In this document: piece by piece, positions 35,171 through 46,170 of the stretch
How the letters are laid out: each line of letters opens with the position of its first letter
How positions within the stretch are numbered: position 1 is the first letter of the stretch
Assembly (NCBI GenBank): GCA_028622995.1
Contig: JAJQJQ010000011.1
Coordinates: 3,348,001-3,412,000, forward strand
Source: Panagrolaimus kolymaensis
Taxonomy: Eukaryota; Nematoda; Chromadorea; Rhabditida; Panagrolaimidae
DNA length: 64,000 nucleotides
Direction: 5' to 3'
The notes under the pieces: generated by a model
Told to the model about the DNA's origin: nothing
The model's database searches: none
Seen by the model: only the letters and a program-made list of their open reading frames with translations
Position numbers and translations under genes: made by a program

Positions 35171-35251
35171 CTTTCTAAAACATATATGGTAATTAATTTA
35201 TTTAATATAAAATTACATAATTAGTTAAAGATATTTTTTGGTTTCTTTATT

Positions 35252-38200
35252 TCATAGCCTGCCTGCTCTTTCCCGAATTAATTTACTGCATTGAACGATG
35301 CATGACATATCCTATAAATAATTAAAAATTACCTCAGGAATATTTTATATTTTTAAATTATTAAATACTTACTTGAATAATGTCTGTGAATAAAAATTGC
35401 TTTAATAACGATTCACAATTTCCAACTAACATCGTCCTACATTTTGGTCCATCAGCGGTGCATGTGCAACTCACGCAAGGACTCTTTCTCACATTATGTC
35501 CTCGTTCTACTTGTTCATTACCAATAAAACAAACTTCACGATCCATCCATTTTTCTAATTTCATCCTGGGGAAATCACTACATGGAACTTGAGCATTAAT
35601 GAGCTCATTTGGCATTGAAAAGACATCGGGTTGAATTTTGGTCAAAGCTGCACTATTTTGACATAAGATTGAACCAAGTTTAATTTTGCGAATTTCAGAA
35701 AGTTGCTCTAATGTGAATTTAATTTCGGCTAGATCATTTTCATAATAAAATCTATCACATTTTTTAAGTCGATGGAATTGTTCACCAATAATGCAAGCCA
35801 TGGTAGGAGGCATTAACGCTCCGCCCATGGGACGTTCAGACAAAAGCCCAGGGAAAATATCTATATCATCCACATGATCATATACTGCTTCTAAGGCTTC
35901 AATGGAAGCTGAATCCATTTCAGACGCTAGATCAGCAAAAGAATGTGCACGTCCAAGACCACAATATTCTCGAAATGCATTATAAGGTTGAACGCCGTGA
36001 TCACGAGCACGAAGAATGTTAATTGTGATGAGATCCATTCCAGATAATGGCTCATTTCTTCGTCCAAAGAGATGATTTCTAAGGGCACTCGTGATATGGC
36101 GATCAAATGCCATGGATGGAGTTCCAAGTAAACCCAAAAGCATCGAATCAATTCCACCCTTTTCTTTATCATAAACGGCTTCAACATTATTGAAATTTTG
36201 TACGAGATCCACTGGTTCGGAATGATTTCGATAAAAAGTGTTTAATCGAGGAAACATTCTTCGAACCAAAGTATGTCCAAATCGAAAAGCAGCTGTAGCA
36301 AATGGATGTGAAATTGATGCATCACAAGTTGGATCATAACCATTGAAATATCCAGCTCGTTTGGGCATTAAATTATATTTTGTAATAAATGAATTTCCAA
36401 TAAGTTTTGGTAAATATTCGTTATAAACAACATGTTGGAACATGGCACCCAAAATTCTTCGAGATTCAAGATAAAGTTTCTCATCAGACCAATGAGAATT
36501 AATAGATTCAAGTTGGCGAGCAATTCGATTATGTTCACGCATAAAGATATTGTGGATTGCTGTGAGTCCGGGTTGATGGCTATTTCTTTCATCACCAGCT
36601 ACAAAACATGGTTTCTGAGAACGACAGTCCTGTCCCTGATCTCCTTGAGGCAAAGCTTCTCTAAAACTAGAAAATCTAAATTTATAAAGCATAAAAATTT
36701 ATTACCTATTGACTTCTCCCAAATTCGTGAAATTAAGTTTTCCTCCTTCAAAAAGCCTTAATTCATCTGCTTCACATTTTGTTGAACCGTATATTACACT
36801 ACCATCTATAAAAGCTGTCAACTGATTTAATTGATTACGATAGCCAAGATTAAGTTGCCCTAAAAGTGATCGAGCAAATGGCAAGCATCTACGTTCTCCA
36901 TTTTCATCATGAGTTGGAAAATGTGGATCGCCTTCCGGGACAGGCAATGGCATACAGTGGACTGACAAAGTTTCTTGAGAATCGCAACGAGTACAATTTA
37001 AAATTTGATCATTTGGCCCACGTTCCACAGGGGAATGAGTCATTTCATGATCTAATATTTGACCAAATTGCATTATCATATGAGTAAATTTTGTATGATC
37101 GTATGGTAAATCAAGATGGATGGCATTTGAAATAATTCGAGGCGAAGGAAGTGGAACGCCACTTTTTGCAATAGAGCGTGGAGCATCAATTCCATCTTCA
37201 TAAACTGGTGGCAAAAGATGCATTAAAGGACCAAATGAGTTTCCAAAATGTGGAAACCGTAAATTATTACACCATCCTGAGAAAGTTCGATATGGAGTTG
37301 TATGATCACAAGGCAAATCTCGAGGTAAGCATTTTTCAACTGATCCACTTTCTCCCAAAAAGGCGGTGAAATTATTGACAAAACTAAAAATACACAGATC
37401 AAAGAAAGCAATAAAAATTGGAAAAAACCTTGAAACATCGATTTGAGGTAAAAGTCTTTGAAGAGTTTTTCCATCAAGACGCAACGGCAATGGAGCTTTA
37501 TTATCAAGTAATTCATGACGACCAGAAAGAAGCAATTTGGTTGTCTCCAAAAGTACTGAAGACATTTTAGAAACTTCAATGGCTTCCCTTTTTGCTCGCA
37601 TCATTTTTCCATATGAAAGTAATGGATCACCATTATGGAAGGGACGTTGATCTTAAATTATATTTTTATTTATTGAAAATTCTTTTGTTGTTATAAATTA
37701 CATTTTTTGATATTTTTGGTTTCTTTTTTTCTTCGCTCTTCAACTTCTAACATCCCAAGTTTGATTGCCTTTCGAATTGTCGCCATCGTGACTGGCATTT
37801 CAATATGAGCATCCGTATCAAACCAATGCTTTTGTATATCCATTTTTGGCAACATTGTAGAATTACAAGCAATTGGAAAATTGCTAAAACTATTTTCCAT
37901 TATTTTTTCCATTTTTATAAACTAAACTCACTCATACAAATCAGACGCTTCAAAAACTTTTGGTTGGACACTTCCAATTCCGCTGTTATCGCAAAGAATT
38001 CGAGCCAAGGTTGTCTTTTTAATTTCAGCTTGTTGTTCTTCAGTGAATGCGGAGGGGCCAAAGTTATTTTCATACCAAAATCTATCACCTTTTTTAGTTT
38101 TTCGAAATTGCAAAGAGAGAATGCAAGAAAATGTTGGTCCAACTAATGCTCCGCGGACTGGTTTTTCAGCTAAACCAAGGATTAACAAATCCACATCTTC

Positions 38201-40317
38201 AACGGACGCAAAAGCACGTTGTAAGATTGGAAGCAACCATGGTGGATTTTGAATATCATCTTGAAGATCTTCAAACCGATTAACTTTAGATCCACCACAT
38301 TTCTCTCTCCAAACTGTGTAACTTGGAATTCCATGATCTCGACCAGTTTGTAAGAGCAATGCAGCTAAATCCAATCCAAAATTTCCATGGTTTTTAAAAA
38401 GTTTCTCACGAAGCTCTTCGGTCATTTGAAGGCCCATTTTTGGTGGAGGTTCTCGAATGAGATATCGTAAGAGTGAATTGAGTTTATCAGGAAAAGCTAA
38501 AGTCGATGGATCATTGAATAATTCGGAAAGTGATCTATCTTGAACTCGAATGCCTTGAGAACTATATGAAGCAAGTTTGGATTCAAAAAGTGAAAAGAAA
38601 AATTGTCCAGCAACAGCAGCAAAGCTATTGAGTACTGAGGCATCATTTTTAAGGTTATAAAAATCTTCTTCGGTATAAGATTCTTTAGGGCTGAGGCCAT
38701 ATTTCTTCCATGATTCTCTTCCAACTAATAGGGGCAAAAATTCATTGTAAGTAATATGTTGAATTTGAGCAATAACTATTCTTCGAGCTTCTTGATATAT
38801 TTGTTCATCAGTCCATTTTTTGTTCATAGCCTAAAAGTTTGTCTTAGTTTATGAGAATTTTTGCATTAAACCAATTCTTACAAGAAGTTGATTAGCAATG
38901 TTATTATGCTGCCGAATCCAAATTGTGTGCAATGCCGTTGAAGTAGGAAGGAAGTTGACATGCTCGGAGCCACTAATGAAACAAGTATGTCCAGCTGAAG
39001 GAGCGCAAACACTTGAAAAGGTTGATTTTAAAGGATCAAGGGTTGGTGGGAAAATATCACCAAATGTCGATTTGGATGTTGTTAAAAGTTGACCGAAAAT
39101 TAAAAACTTATTACTTTGGAAAAATTAAAAGTGATTTCATTTACCATCTCTAAAAGCTCTCAATTCTCGAGCTCTTAGTCTTGTTGAACCATAAATAGCA
39201 CTGCCATCAAGATAGCTCGTAGCAGAATTAGCTTGTTCTCTAGGCCCAAGTGGACATCCTTCTCTAGCAGCTGTTATTGTTCTAGGGTAAGGCATGCAAT
39301 CAACGAAATCGCCTAATTTATGATCAGTTTTTGGAACTTTAATTGAAGCACATTCAGGATGTCGAATTCCTTGCTTATTGCAACATGGAATCGGATATTG
39401 CTTTTCTCCATCCGTCAATTGCACCGAAGCAATATGAACCATATCATTAAAAATAAAATGAGCAAAATGTGGAACCAATGATGTGAGTTGTTCTTGCTTA
39501 GTAAAAGGTTCACGAAAAATTGTTGTGGATAAAAATCGAACATTAGGAAGATCTTGATGTGAATGTTTTGAGCTTCTTAAAGCTGAAACACCATCACCAT
39601 AATCAGCATCAATAAATCTTTGCATTGGAGCATAAGTTGCGCCCCACATAGGGTTTGCAATATTATTACATGCTCCATCATAACTTCTAAATTTTTTGTT
39701 TTCGCAGAGCTGCACAGTATCAAGAGGACAAATTTTTTCCAATTGTGGATCGAGTTCATTGGGAACAAAATTCTTATCCCTAAAATAATTTACGTATTTT
39801 TTGAAAATCGCCAGAATATTTACTTTGATATTCTTTTAGTCGCTAATAGTGCCACCAAAGCTGGAAATGATCTTTTTCTTGCTATTGGATTCGAAAGAGT
39901 ATGCGACGTCCAATAATTGCTGGGAGCTTGTCTCGTTTTATCCAACTCTGACATATCCTCGAAAATTAGCCTTTCAGTGAGATTAAACAATTCTTCAACT
40001 TTTGTTTGAGCCCATGAAACTTCATTTTGGGTTGGTAAATTATTCAATCGTTGATGTGGGATTTGGAAAGTTACTATAAGTTTGATAACCCTTTTTTATT
40101 TGTAACAGAATGACTTATAAAACCTACTTCTATTAACCACAGGCGCTGCTTCATCGATTGCTTCAGCAAAATTGGGTAAGTTATTAAAATTTTCAGCAGA
40201 AACATCGCAATCGCCAATAACTCTACAATCTTCAGCTGATCGCCTTAACGAATGAACGAAAGTGATTAGGAGTAATAAGTTTATCACCCAAAGATTTTGC
40301 ATCCTTGGTAACCGCAT
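35252..40317 (-). CDS. Double animal-peroxidase protein (first domain heme-dead)
   Basis: Ten exons (40317-40128, 40073-39824, 39779-39145, 39093-38882, 38830-37932, 37883-37702, 37651-37429, 37383-36706, 36675-35373, 35311-35252), 1543 aa. Domain 1 (~150-745) has lost the heme ligands: the DH pair (QILDHEMTH in domain 2) reads FIFNDMVH, and FRFGHTLV reads GQFFFSLF. Domain 2 (~880-1460) keeps both histidines and [13 protein letters not shown], so it should be active. Fusion is supported by a 48-bp GTGAGT...TTTTAG intron that removes an apparent stop and gives [13 protein letters not shown]...MDIQKHWFD, matching domain 2's end. The C-terminus has a CxxCxC module as in MLT-7. Such proteins crosslink cuticle. 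The acceptor before exon 4 is defective (CG, 39095-39094). Confidence 0.88.
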
Positions 40318-41532
40318 GTTTGAGAAAACTAAAAACCACAAAATATAAGACAATATAAAAACAATAAAAAAACACGCTTTAATCTAGCTTATATTTTTTA
40401 AGAAACTATCTGTCATTCATTTCATAAAATTCATTGACCAATACTTTCGCGCGAAAAAAAGTTTCGAAAATAATGATCGTGTTGAGTAGTTTGTTTCTAA
40501 ACTAACAAGGACGATTTTTATGAGTTTCTTAGATAATGGCAAATAAAAAAAAGGAGCAGAATAGTGGGTGTAGGAACATCTTATAAAAAGCGGCAGATTC
40601 ATTGCTTCAATGATGGACTTGCCTCATTAAAAATATACAAAAAAAATGACATCCAGATTTATTTTGTTTGTCATGAAAGAAAAAAGGGAAGAGAAGCAAA
40701 AAATTGAGAAAAAAATAATATGAAATAAACCACTTTTAATTTAGTTGGAAGATGAATGAACAAAGTTCGATTAACTCTATTCGATGGATGGATGGATGGA
40801 TTGTTCCGGAAATCTTCGTTATTACTACTTTTTGAAAATATCACACATTTTAACATTTTGGATTTTAAAGAAGCAATATTTGACACAATTATATTGTCAA
40901 AAAAATTGCATTGAAACTTCATAAAAAAAGTTTCAATGCCACTAACAAAAGCTCAATGTCATCAAAAAGGTTTTCTTTTCATACATAAAAATCCTTTGGA
41001 TTTTTCACGCATTTTCTAACAAAAATCTTTTGATGAACTAAATCTCTTTTTTATTCAAAATTTGTATTGAAAAATTTATCCGTTCTTTCCATTTTTTCTT
41101 GGATTGTCTCCAGCATTCAAAATCCGTATTCCGTTTTTAAACTTCGGACATCTTTGATCGTTCGTCGTCTTCGTTGCCGTCACAAAATTACTTCTTTCAC
41201 TTTCAACAAAGAAAAGCGGTTTTTATCCTCCATCATCTAAAATCAACTTTTTGACATACTTTTTTTTCTTCAAGTTACTTGTTTTTATTTGAAAAAGAAC
41301 ATAAAAAACTGATTGTGAATGTACTTTTTGGAAGATTTAAAAATAGTTCTAATATTTTGCTACAATACAGTGCTACGATTTCTCTTTCTTATGAAAATTA
41401 ATAAGGATGTTGAATTCCTTGTCATAAAAGTCTGTAAAATAACGAAGTTGCTTAAATACAATTCCAAATTTATTTATTTATTTACGATAAATTATTACAT
41501 TAAAATCCCAATAAAAACCATTATATAAAATC
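40318..41532. other. Intergenic region upstream of the peroxidase gene
   Basis: AT-rich. A GATG microsatellite lies at 40783-40800. The open frames at 40417-40602, 40671-40922 and 41319-41528 show no resemblance to known proteins. Confidence 0.5.
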
Positions 41533-42044
41533 TTAAACAAGATAAGCTTTGCCATCATGAAGAACATAGGTATCCTTTTGTTTTAGAACATCCACGGCTA
41601 AATAAGAATCGCCTTCTTGACAAACATTTTTGAAAACATAATAGACTTCTAAATTAGGAAATGAAGGACCAAAGAAGAGAATTCTTCCATCAAAGTAACA
41701 TTGGCGCCAAGCAAATTTTGCTGATTTCTTATCTTCTAATACAATGAGAGGACGAGTTTCGAGGAGATCATCACCAAAAATATCAGTTTCATAAAGTTGA
41801 ATTACAGCTTTTTCAAGAATATTTGAACCATTTTTACACTTTACAGCTCCAACAAAATTGTGACATCCTGCTTTGATTCGACTAACTTCACTAAAATATG
41901 AAAAAATAATATACGAAAAAATGGAATTAAACAAAATTCAATAACAAAAAATTATGCATCAACAATAACATTAAAGACTTACCCAAATACAGATCCAACA
42001 AGAAGAAAACCAAAAACAGCTAAAAGCAATTTGAAATTATTCAT
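41533..42044 (-). CDS. ttr-like: Transthyretin-like (TTR/TTL) secreted protein
   Basis: Two exons (42044-41983, 41890-41533) encode 139 aa. A signal peptide (MNNFKLLLAVFGFLLVGSVFG) is followed by the TTL core: GAVKCKNGSNILEKAVIQLY, ETDIFGDDLLETR and a later Cys pair. This is the nematode-expanded transthyretin-related family. Members are extracellular; TTR-52, for example, bridges apoptotic cells to phagocytes. The intron phase (GG|T) fits the splice sites. The spacer to the sperm protein gene (266 bp) is a divergent promoter. Confidence 0.88.
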
Positions 42045-42251
42045 TTTAAATGTAGCTTCTTTCAAATGGAAAAAAAAATAAAAGTGAAAGTTAAACTTCA
42101 ACTAAAGGTTTTTCTTTGTAATCTCTTACAAATTGGTCTAAAGTGCAATTTTGTCAATTTTTTTTTGTTTCGAAAAAAATGAATATAAAAATTTTACTTT
42201 TATGCAAATTTATAAATACACATATACACCCATCAAAAATCATACCATCCC

Positions 42252-42259
42252 TATAAAAG
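42252..42259 (+). promoter_or_regulatory. TATA box of the sperm-specific gene
   Basis: TATAAAAG 52 bp before the ATG at 42311. Confidence 0.6.
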
Positions 42260-42310
42260 CAAGCACGCATTTCTTACTCTTTCATTTATTTTCTTTAAAA
42301 CGAAGTCAAA

Positions 42311-42694
42311 ATGGTTCTCGCTTTTGATCCTCCTCATGTCTCATTGCCAGCTACTGGTGGAACATCAAGTAATAATTCAATCAAAAATGAAGGAGTTGCT
42401 CGCATGGCTTTCAAAATCAAAAGTTCTAACAATGCTCATTATCGTGTCAAACCCGTTTATGGCTTCGTCGACGCTGGTGCAAATGCTCATGTTGAAATCC
42501 TCCGAACAGTAAGTTTCTTTTACCTTTCTCTTTATTCCAATAAAACGTTCTTATTATTTTAGGCTGGTCCACCTGGAGAAGATAAAATGGTTGTTCAATT
42601 TGCTGAAGTTCCACCAGAAGAAACAAATCCTAAAGCACCATTTCAAGCTGGCGCAACTCAAGGAGAGGTCATAATCAGTCTCGTCGCAACTTAA
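42311..42694 (+). CDS. ssp-like: Sperm-specific protein, MSP-fold (SSP family)
   Basis: Exons 42311-42508 and 42563-42694 give 109 aa, a full-length single MSP domain. Diagnostic stretches: DPPHVSLPATGGTSS, RMAFKIKSSNNAHYRVKPVY, GFVDAGANAHVEILR and GPPGEDKMVVQFAEVP. SSP proteins are short relatives of major sperm protein, usually expressed in the male germ line, with an immunoglobulin-like fold. No transmembrane or signal segment is present, as expected. Confidence 0.94.
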
Positions 42695-42757
42695 AGAATC
42701 TTTTATTAAACATGAAACTATATATATTTAATATTAATTTGAAAAATCCTGTTTATT

Positions 42758-42949
42758 TTATGTAAAGATATTTAATAAATGTTCAGATTTTGTTAATTTA
42801 ATTTTTGCAATGTTGTCGTGGAAACTTTCGAAATAGAGATATCCAACATATTCAACAACTTCACTGATAAAGTTTACAGCTTTTCCTTTGGTATCTTGAT
42901 AAGTTTTACGAATTTCTTTAAACACATACATATAAAATATATAATACAA
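42758..42949 (-). CDS. Small hypothetical protein
   Basis: A 63-codon frame from ATG 42949 to TAA 42758. After a hydrophobic start its composition looks coding: FKEIRKTYQDTKGKAVNFIS, then EVVEYVGYLYFESFHDN. It lies 104 bp downstream of the Hsp20 stop on the same strand and converges with the SSP gene. It could be a small protein, the last exon of an unplaced gene, or part of the Hsp20 3' UTR. Confidence 0.4.
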   Translation of the reverse strand: MYYIFYMYVFKEIRKTYQDTKGKAVNFISEVVEYVGYLYFESFHDNIAKIKLTKSEHLLNIFT

Positions 42950-43052
42950 CTTTTATTTACAAATTATTACAAAAGCCAAAAGCAATAAATTTTAAAAAAG
43001 CAATAAAAAGGAAAATTAATAATTAAAAAATGATTAACCGATAAGTTTAAGG

Positions 43053-43514
43053 TTATTTAGTTTGTTCTTTAGAGGTATTCTTGAATTCAATTGGGATGCT
43101 TCGCTTTTGTGATTCAATCGTACCAGCTTTGGGAGCAATAATGACGAGACGACCAGCATCATCCAAATCACATTTCAATGCTTCTTTTTTAATATCTTTG
43201 GGAATAGCAACGCTTCGAACAAAGCTTCGATGAACCGATTCTCCATTGTGTTCTTCTTTGTGTTCAGCACGAACGACAAGATGATTCACTTCTATATCGA
43301 CGGAGAGCTCTTCAGGTTTAAAACCCCGAGCATCTACCAGGTATCGGAGTCCATGATCATCAACAAAGAGTTGGCCAGCGTTTTCACGAACTCGAAGTTG
43401 TTGAGATGGGGCATCAAAGAAATGGTCAAGTTGACGTTCAAGTTGAGCAATTTCATGAAAGGGATCATGGGCATGACGTGAGCCACGAAATGGGTCATAA
43501 AGCCATAGAGACAT
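43053..43514 (-). CDS. hsp-like: Small heat shock protein (Hsp20/alpha-crystallin)
   Basis: Intronless, 153 aa. N-terminal MSLWLYDPF with EIAQLERQLDHFF is followed by an alpha-crystallin domain (~45-140): YLVDARGFKPEELSVDIEVN, LVVRAEHKEEHNGESVHRSF, the VAIPKDIKKEALKC loop and GRLVIIAPK. The C-terminal IPI motif (RSIPIEF) for oligomer contacts is present. It is an ATP-independent holdase. Promoter elements upstream (TATA and heat-shock-element halves) suggest stress induction. Confidence 0.95.
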   Translation of the reverse strand: MSLWLYDPFRGSRHAHDPFHEIAQLERQLDHFFDAPSQQLRVRENAGQLFVDDHGLRYLVDARGFKPEELSVDIEVNHLVVRAEHKEEHNGESVHRSFVRSVAIPKDIKKEALKCDLDDAGRLVIIAPKAGTIESQKRSIPIEFKNTSKEQTK

Positions 43515-43600
43515 TTTGGATAAAGTAAGTTCACAAATATAGAATTAACTTAATGTTCGAATCAAAATTTGAAATTGAAAAATGAAGGAAAGTTTATGTC

Positions 43601-43608
43601 CTTTTATA
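43601..43608 (-). promoter_or_regulatory. TATA box of the Hsp20 gene, with upstream HSE-like sites
   Basis: TATAAAAG on the minus strand, 87 bp before the ATG. Heat-shock-element dyads GAAnnTTC at 43651-43658 and TTCnnGAA at 43820-43827 lie further upstream. Together they fit heat-inducible control by HSF-1; spacing and strength are untested. Confidence 0.55.
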
Positions 43609-43829
43609 CTCCAATTTTTCCTTTTCGAAACAAAGGACATGAAAAGTCGAGAAAATTCCATTTTTTCTCGCTTTTTCTTTTTTTCGGCATGCAAGCAATT
43701 GGAACTCACGTTTTCTTTCTTTCTTGTGTCTTTTTTGCTGCAAAAAAATGTGCAAGGGCAAAGAACGAATGAAAGAATAGCATAGTAAACAACTTTCATC
43801 AAATAAAATTGCACCCTGTTTCCAGAAAA

Positions 43830-44168
43830 CTCTCAATGACCAAAACAAAAAAAATTTAAAAAACCATTTTTAGAATTGTTTTTTAAAAATTACTTTTTTT
43901 GAGTTATTACAATTTTTTTTGCTTTTTTTAAAACATCATTATTTTTAGTTCATCATCCGACGTGTTGATGTTTTTCAAGAAGATTACTTTTCTTTTTTTC
44001 ATATTTTGTTAAATCTAATCCGGATATTTTTTTCATTTTAGAAATTAAGTAAAAATTAAAAAATACTGTCCCTTCATTACATTTATTTTGCTCTTTTAGA
44101 AAAGAATTCTTTCTTTTCTCATTTGCTCTCTTTTAAAAGCACAAAAAGTAGGTGTAAAAATCTGTAAA
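43830..44168. other. Spacer between Hsp20 and the 51-aa gene
   Basis: T-rich DNA with no recognised feature beyond the Hsp20 promoter sites. Confidence 0.5.
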
Positions 44169-44371
44169 ATGCCGTATTTTAAAGCTGCCTTTGTTAATGA
44201 ATTTCACCAATCAAAAAGCCCAGAAGTTGGGGTTGGAGTTTCACCCGATGAAGTTTTTCAATATTGTTTAAGAAAAGGGTAAGAAGCTTTATTTGTACTT
44301 TAAAATGTTATAAATTTATTTGCAGAAAGTTTGATAAGCGTGAAACTGATTTGAAAAATGTTATATTTTAA
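44169..44371 (+). CDS. Small 51-aa protein of unknown function
   Basis: Exons 44169-44278 and 44326-44371 join in phase (GG|A). Residues 1-37 look strongly coding: MPYFKAAFVNEFHQSKSPEV, GVGVSPDEVFQYCLRKG. The second exon is short (KFDKRETDLKNVIF) and may not be the last; a further exon beyond the MITE at 44743 is possible but no clean junction was found. No domain or family is recognised, and there is no signal peptide. Confidence 0.55.
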
Positions 44372-44742
44372 AAGAAACATATCGTTTGTTTGATTTGATT
44401 TCCGATTTTCCAACACGGCTTTAAACTTTGGAAAAGTACAACAACATTCTTTGAAATTATTTGATTCCTCATTTTTCTATCTTCTTTTTGTAATTTCATT
44501 TTTTATTTTCAAACTTTTTAAGCATTACAAAATCAATAAATCTTATTTAATCTACAAATTTGTCAATGCAACAAACGCAAGTTTTAAGATCATCATATGC
44601 GAAGCCAAACACATTCTTTTTATGATATCCTTAACGGAGCACGTGAGAAATGCTTTAACCTCTTCAGTGTCCATTCAAGTTCTTTTGATTACAGTTCGAA
44701 TGCACAACTTTGCCATCATTGATTCCAGTGAAGGTTGCTTTA

Positions 44743-44960
44743 CGGGTAACCAGTGCTGTCGAATGTTCGAAAATCTTCGAATCGAACTTTCGAAGCTTCG
44801 ATTCGAATTCGAATTTCTTCGAATCGAATTTCGAAGTTTCGATTCGAAATTCGTATTTTTCGAAATTCGATTCGTTCGAAGCTTCGAATTTCGAAATTCG
44901 ATTCGAAATTCGGTTCGAAATTCGATTCGAAATTCGAAATTCGACAGCTCTGCGGGTAAC
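44743..44960. mobile_element. hAT-like MITE with TTCGAA arrays
   Basis: An 8-bp direct repeat CGGGTAAC (44743-44750 and 44953-44960) flanks a 202-bp element with 13-bp terminal inverted repeats CAGTGCTGTCGAA / CAGAGCTGTCGAA (one mismatch). An 8-bp duplication and CAG-starting ends are hAT features. The interior is almost entirely overlapping TTCGAA, ATTCGA and GATTCGAA palindromic units, giving artificial Arg/Ser/Phe-rich open frames in several phases. No transposase is present. Confidence 0.85.
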
Positions 44961-45277
44961 AACTGAGAAATTCTTAAATTTTTATCAATAAATACTTTTA
45001 TGAAAATAAGAGCTTACTATGTTGAAACTTCTTTGCTTCAACAACAAAAAAGGCAAGGACAACGACAAGAGTTGAAGCAAACCGAGGAAGAACAGAGCTT
45101 GATGTTTATAAAATCATTTCAATTGCTTTAAAGGTCACTAAAGTTGCATGGTTTTATTTTTTTATACTTCCCGATTTTCTTAAACAGCAATAAAGAAACA
45201 TTTTTATTATAATTTTGCAACAAAAAAAATAATACACAAAAAAAGCTTAAAAGTCATAAAGAATAGCAGAAAATGTT

Positions 45278-45868
45278 TCAACAATGTTGACAGCAGATGC
45301 AACTTTGTCCATCGGATGAAAGGAAGCCGCTGATAGCTGACTAAAAGCTTGCAAATTAGCGCATTCAATTTAAAAATAAATTAAACAAACCTTCTTAAAA
45401 CCGCGACTCAACCCCCATGCTAAAAAAAATCAAATGTATCATTTTTTTCCGATAGTTAAAAATTATTTATGGAAACTTACCGTCACAACAACCACCACAT
45501 CGAGCGCTAAGATTAGGAGCTTTTGAATCGGTACATTGTGCAGTAGTTTGGGTTCCATCAATATCAACTTGGAATGAAGCGGTTCGAGTGCAAGCTAAAA
45601 TTAACAATTATAATTGCTCCCATTTAATAATATATTTACTATGGAAACTACATTAAAATAAATTCAAGAAATCCATATATTTTAAGAAATGTAAAAAAAT
45701 TTCTCTCAAATTCCTTTAAATTTAGAGCGTTTTTATTATTATTATTTTTTTTCACTAAAAATTGAACTACTTTCTAAAATTAAAAATCTACGTACTTGAT
45801 TGACAGCGCTGAGCTGATGCTACAAAAGCAAAAGCTAAAAGAAGAGTACAAATAATGGCAGCTTTCAT
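45278..45868 (-). CDS. Secreted Cys-rich protein, paralogue A
   Basis: Four exons (45868-45796, 45594-45481, 45419-45391, 45340-45278) give 92 aa. Signal peptide MKAAIICTLLLAFAFVASAQ. The mature part has ten cysteines: RC, TCTRTASFQVDIDG, QTTAQC, ARCGGCCDAWGLSRG, then SSDGQSCICCQHC. It shares this framework with the divergent gene at 46171. The family is not recognised; the pattern suggests a small disulfide-stabilised extracellular protein. TATAAATA lies at 45923-45916 on this strand. Confidence 0.82.
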
Positions 45869-46100
45869 GGTTGCTTATTTTTTTCTTTTGATAAAAACAG
45901 AAAATAATCGATTACTATTTATACTCTCTCAACTAAAAATTACTATTACAAATATGCTTTCAAATTGAACATAAAATTGAATCATCTGAGAAAAGAAGAC
46001 AACTTTTGTTTTATTTTAAGATGAACATTGTCAATATTCATTGCTTTGTCATTATTTCATTACTCATGTTTTACAATCAAAAGACTACTTGAAAACTTAA

Positions 46101-46108
46101 TATAAAAG
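46101..46108 (+). promoter_or_regulatory. TATA box of Cys-rich paralogue B
   Basis: TATAAAAG 63 bp before the ATG at 46171. Together with the minus-strand TATAAATA at 45916-45923 it frames a roughly 300-bp divergent promoter. Confidence 0.55.
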
Positions 46109-46170
46109 ACAAGAAAATGTACAAAAAAAATATTTTAACTTTGACGTGGAAAAAAGTGATATAAAATAAT

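Noticed and set aside
44451..44966. Long Arg/Ser/Phe/Glu-rich frames in several phases
   Set aside because: Produced by the TTCGAA array of the hAT-like MITE.
45000..45131. 43-codon frame with a Gln/Glu-rich end
   Set aside because: Composition looks coding, but no in-phase junction to the 44169 gene and no family could be found.
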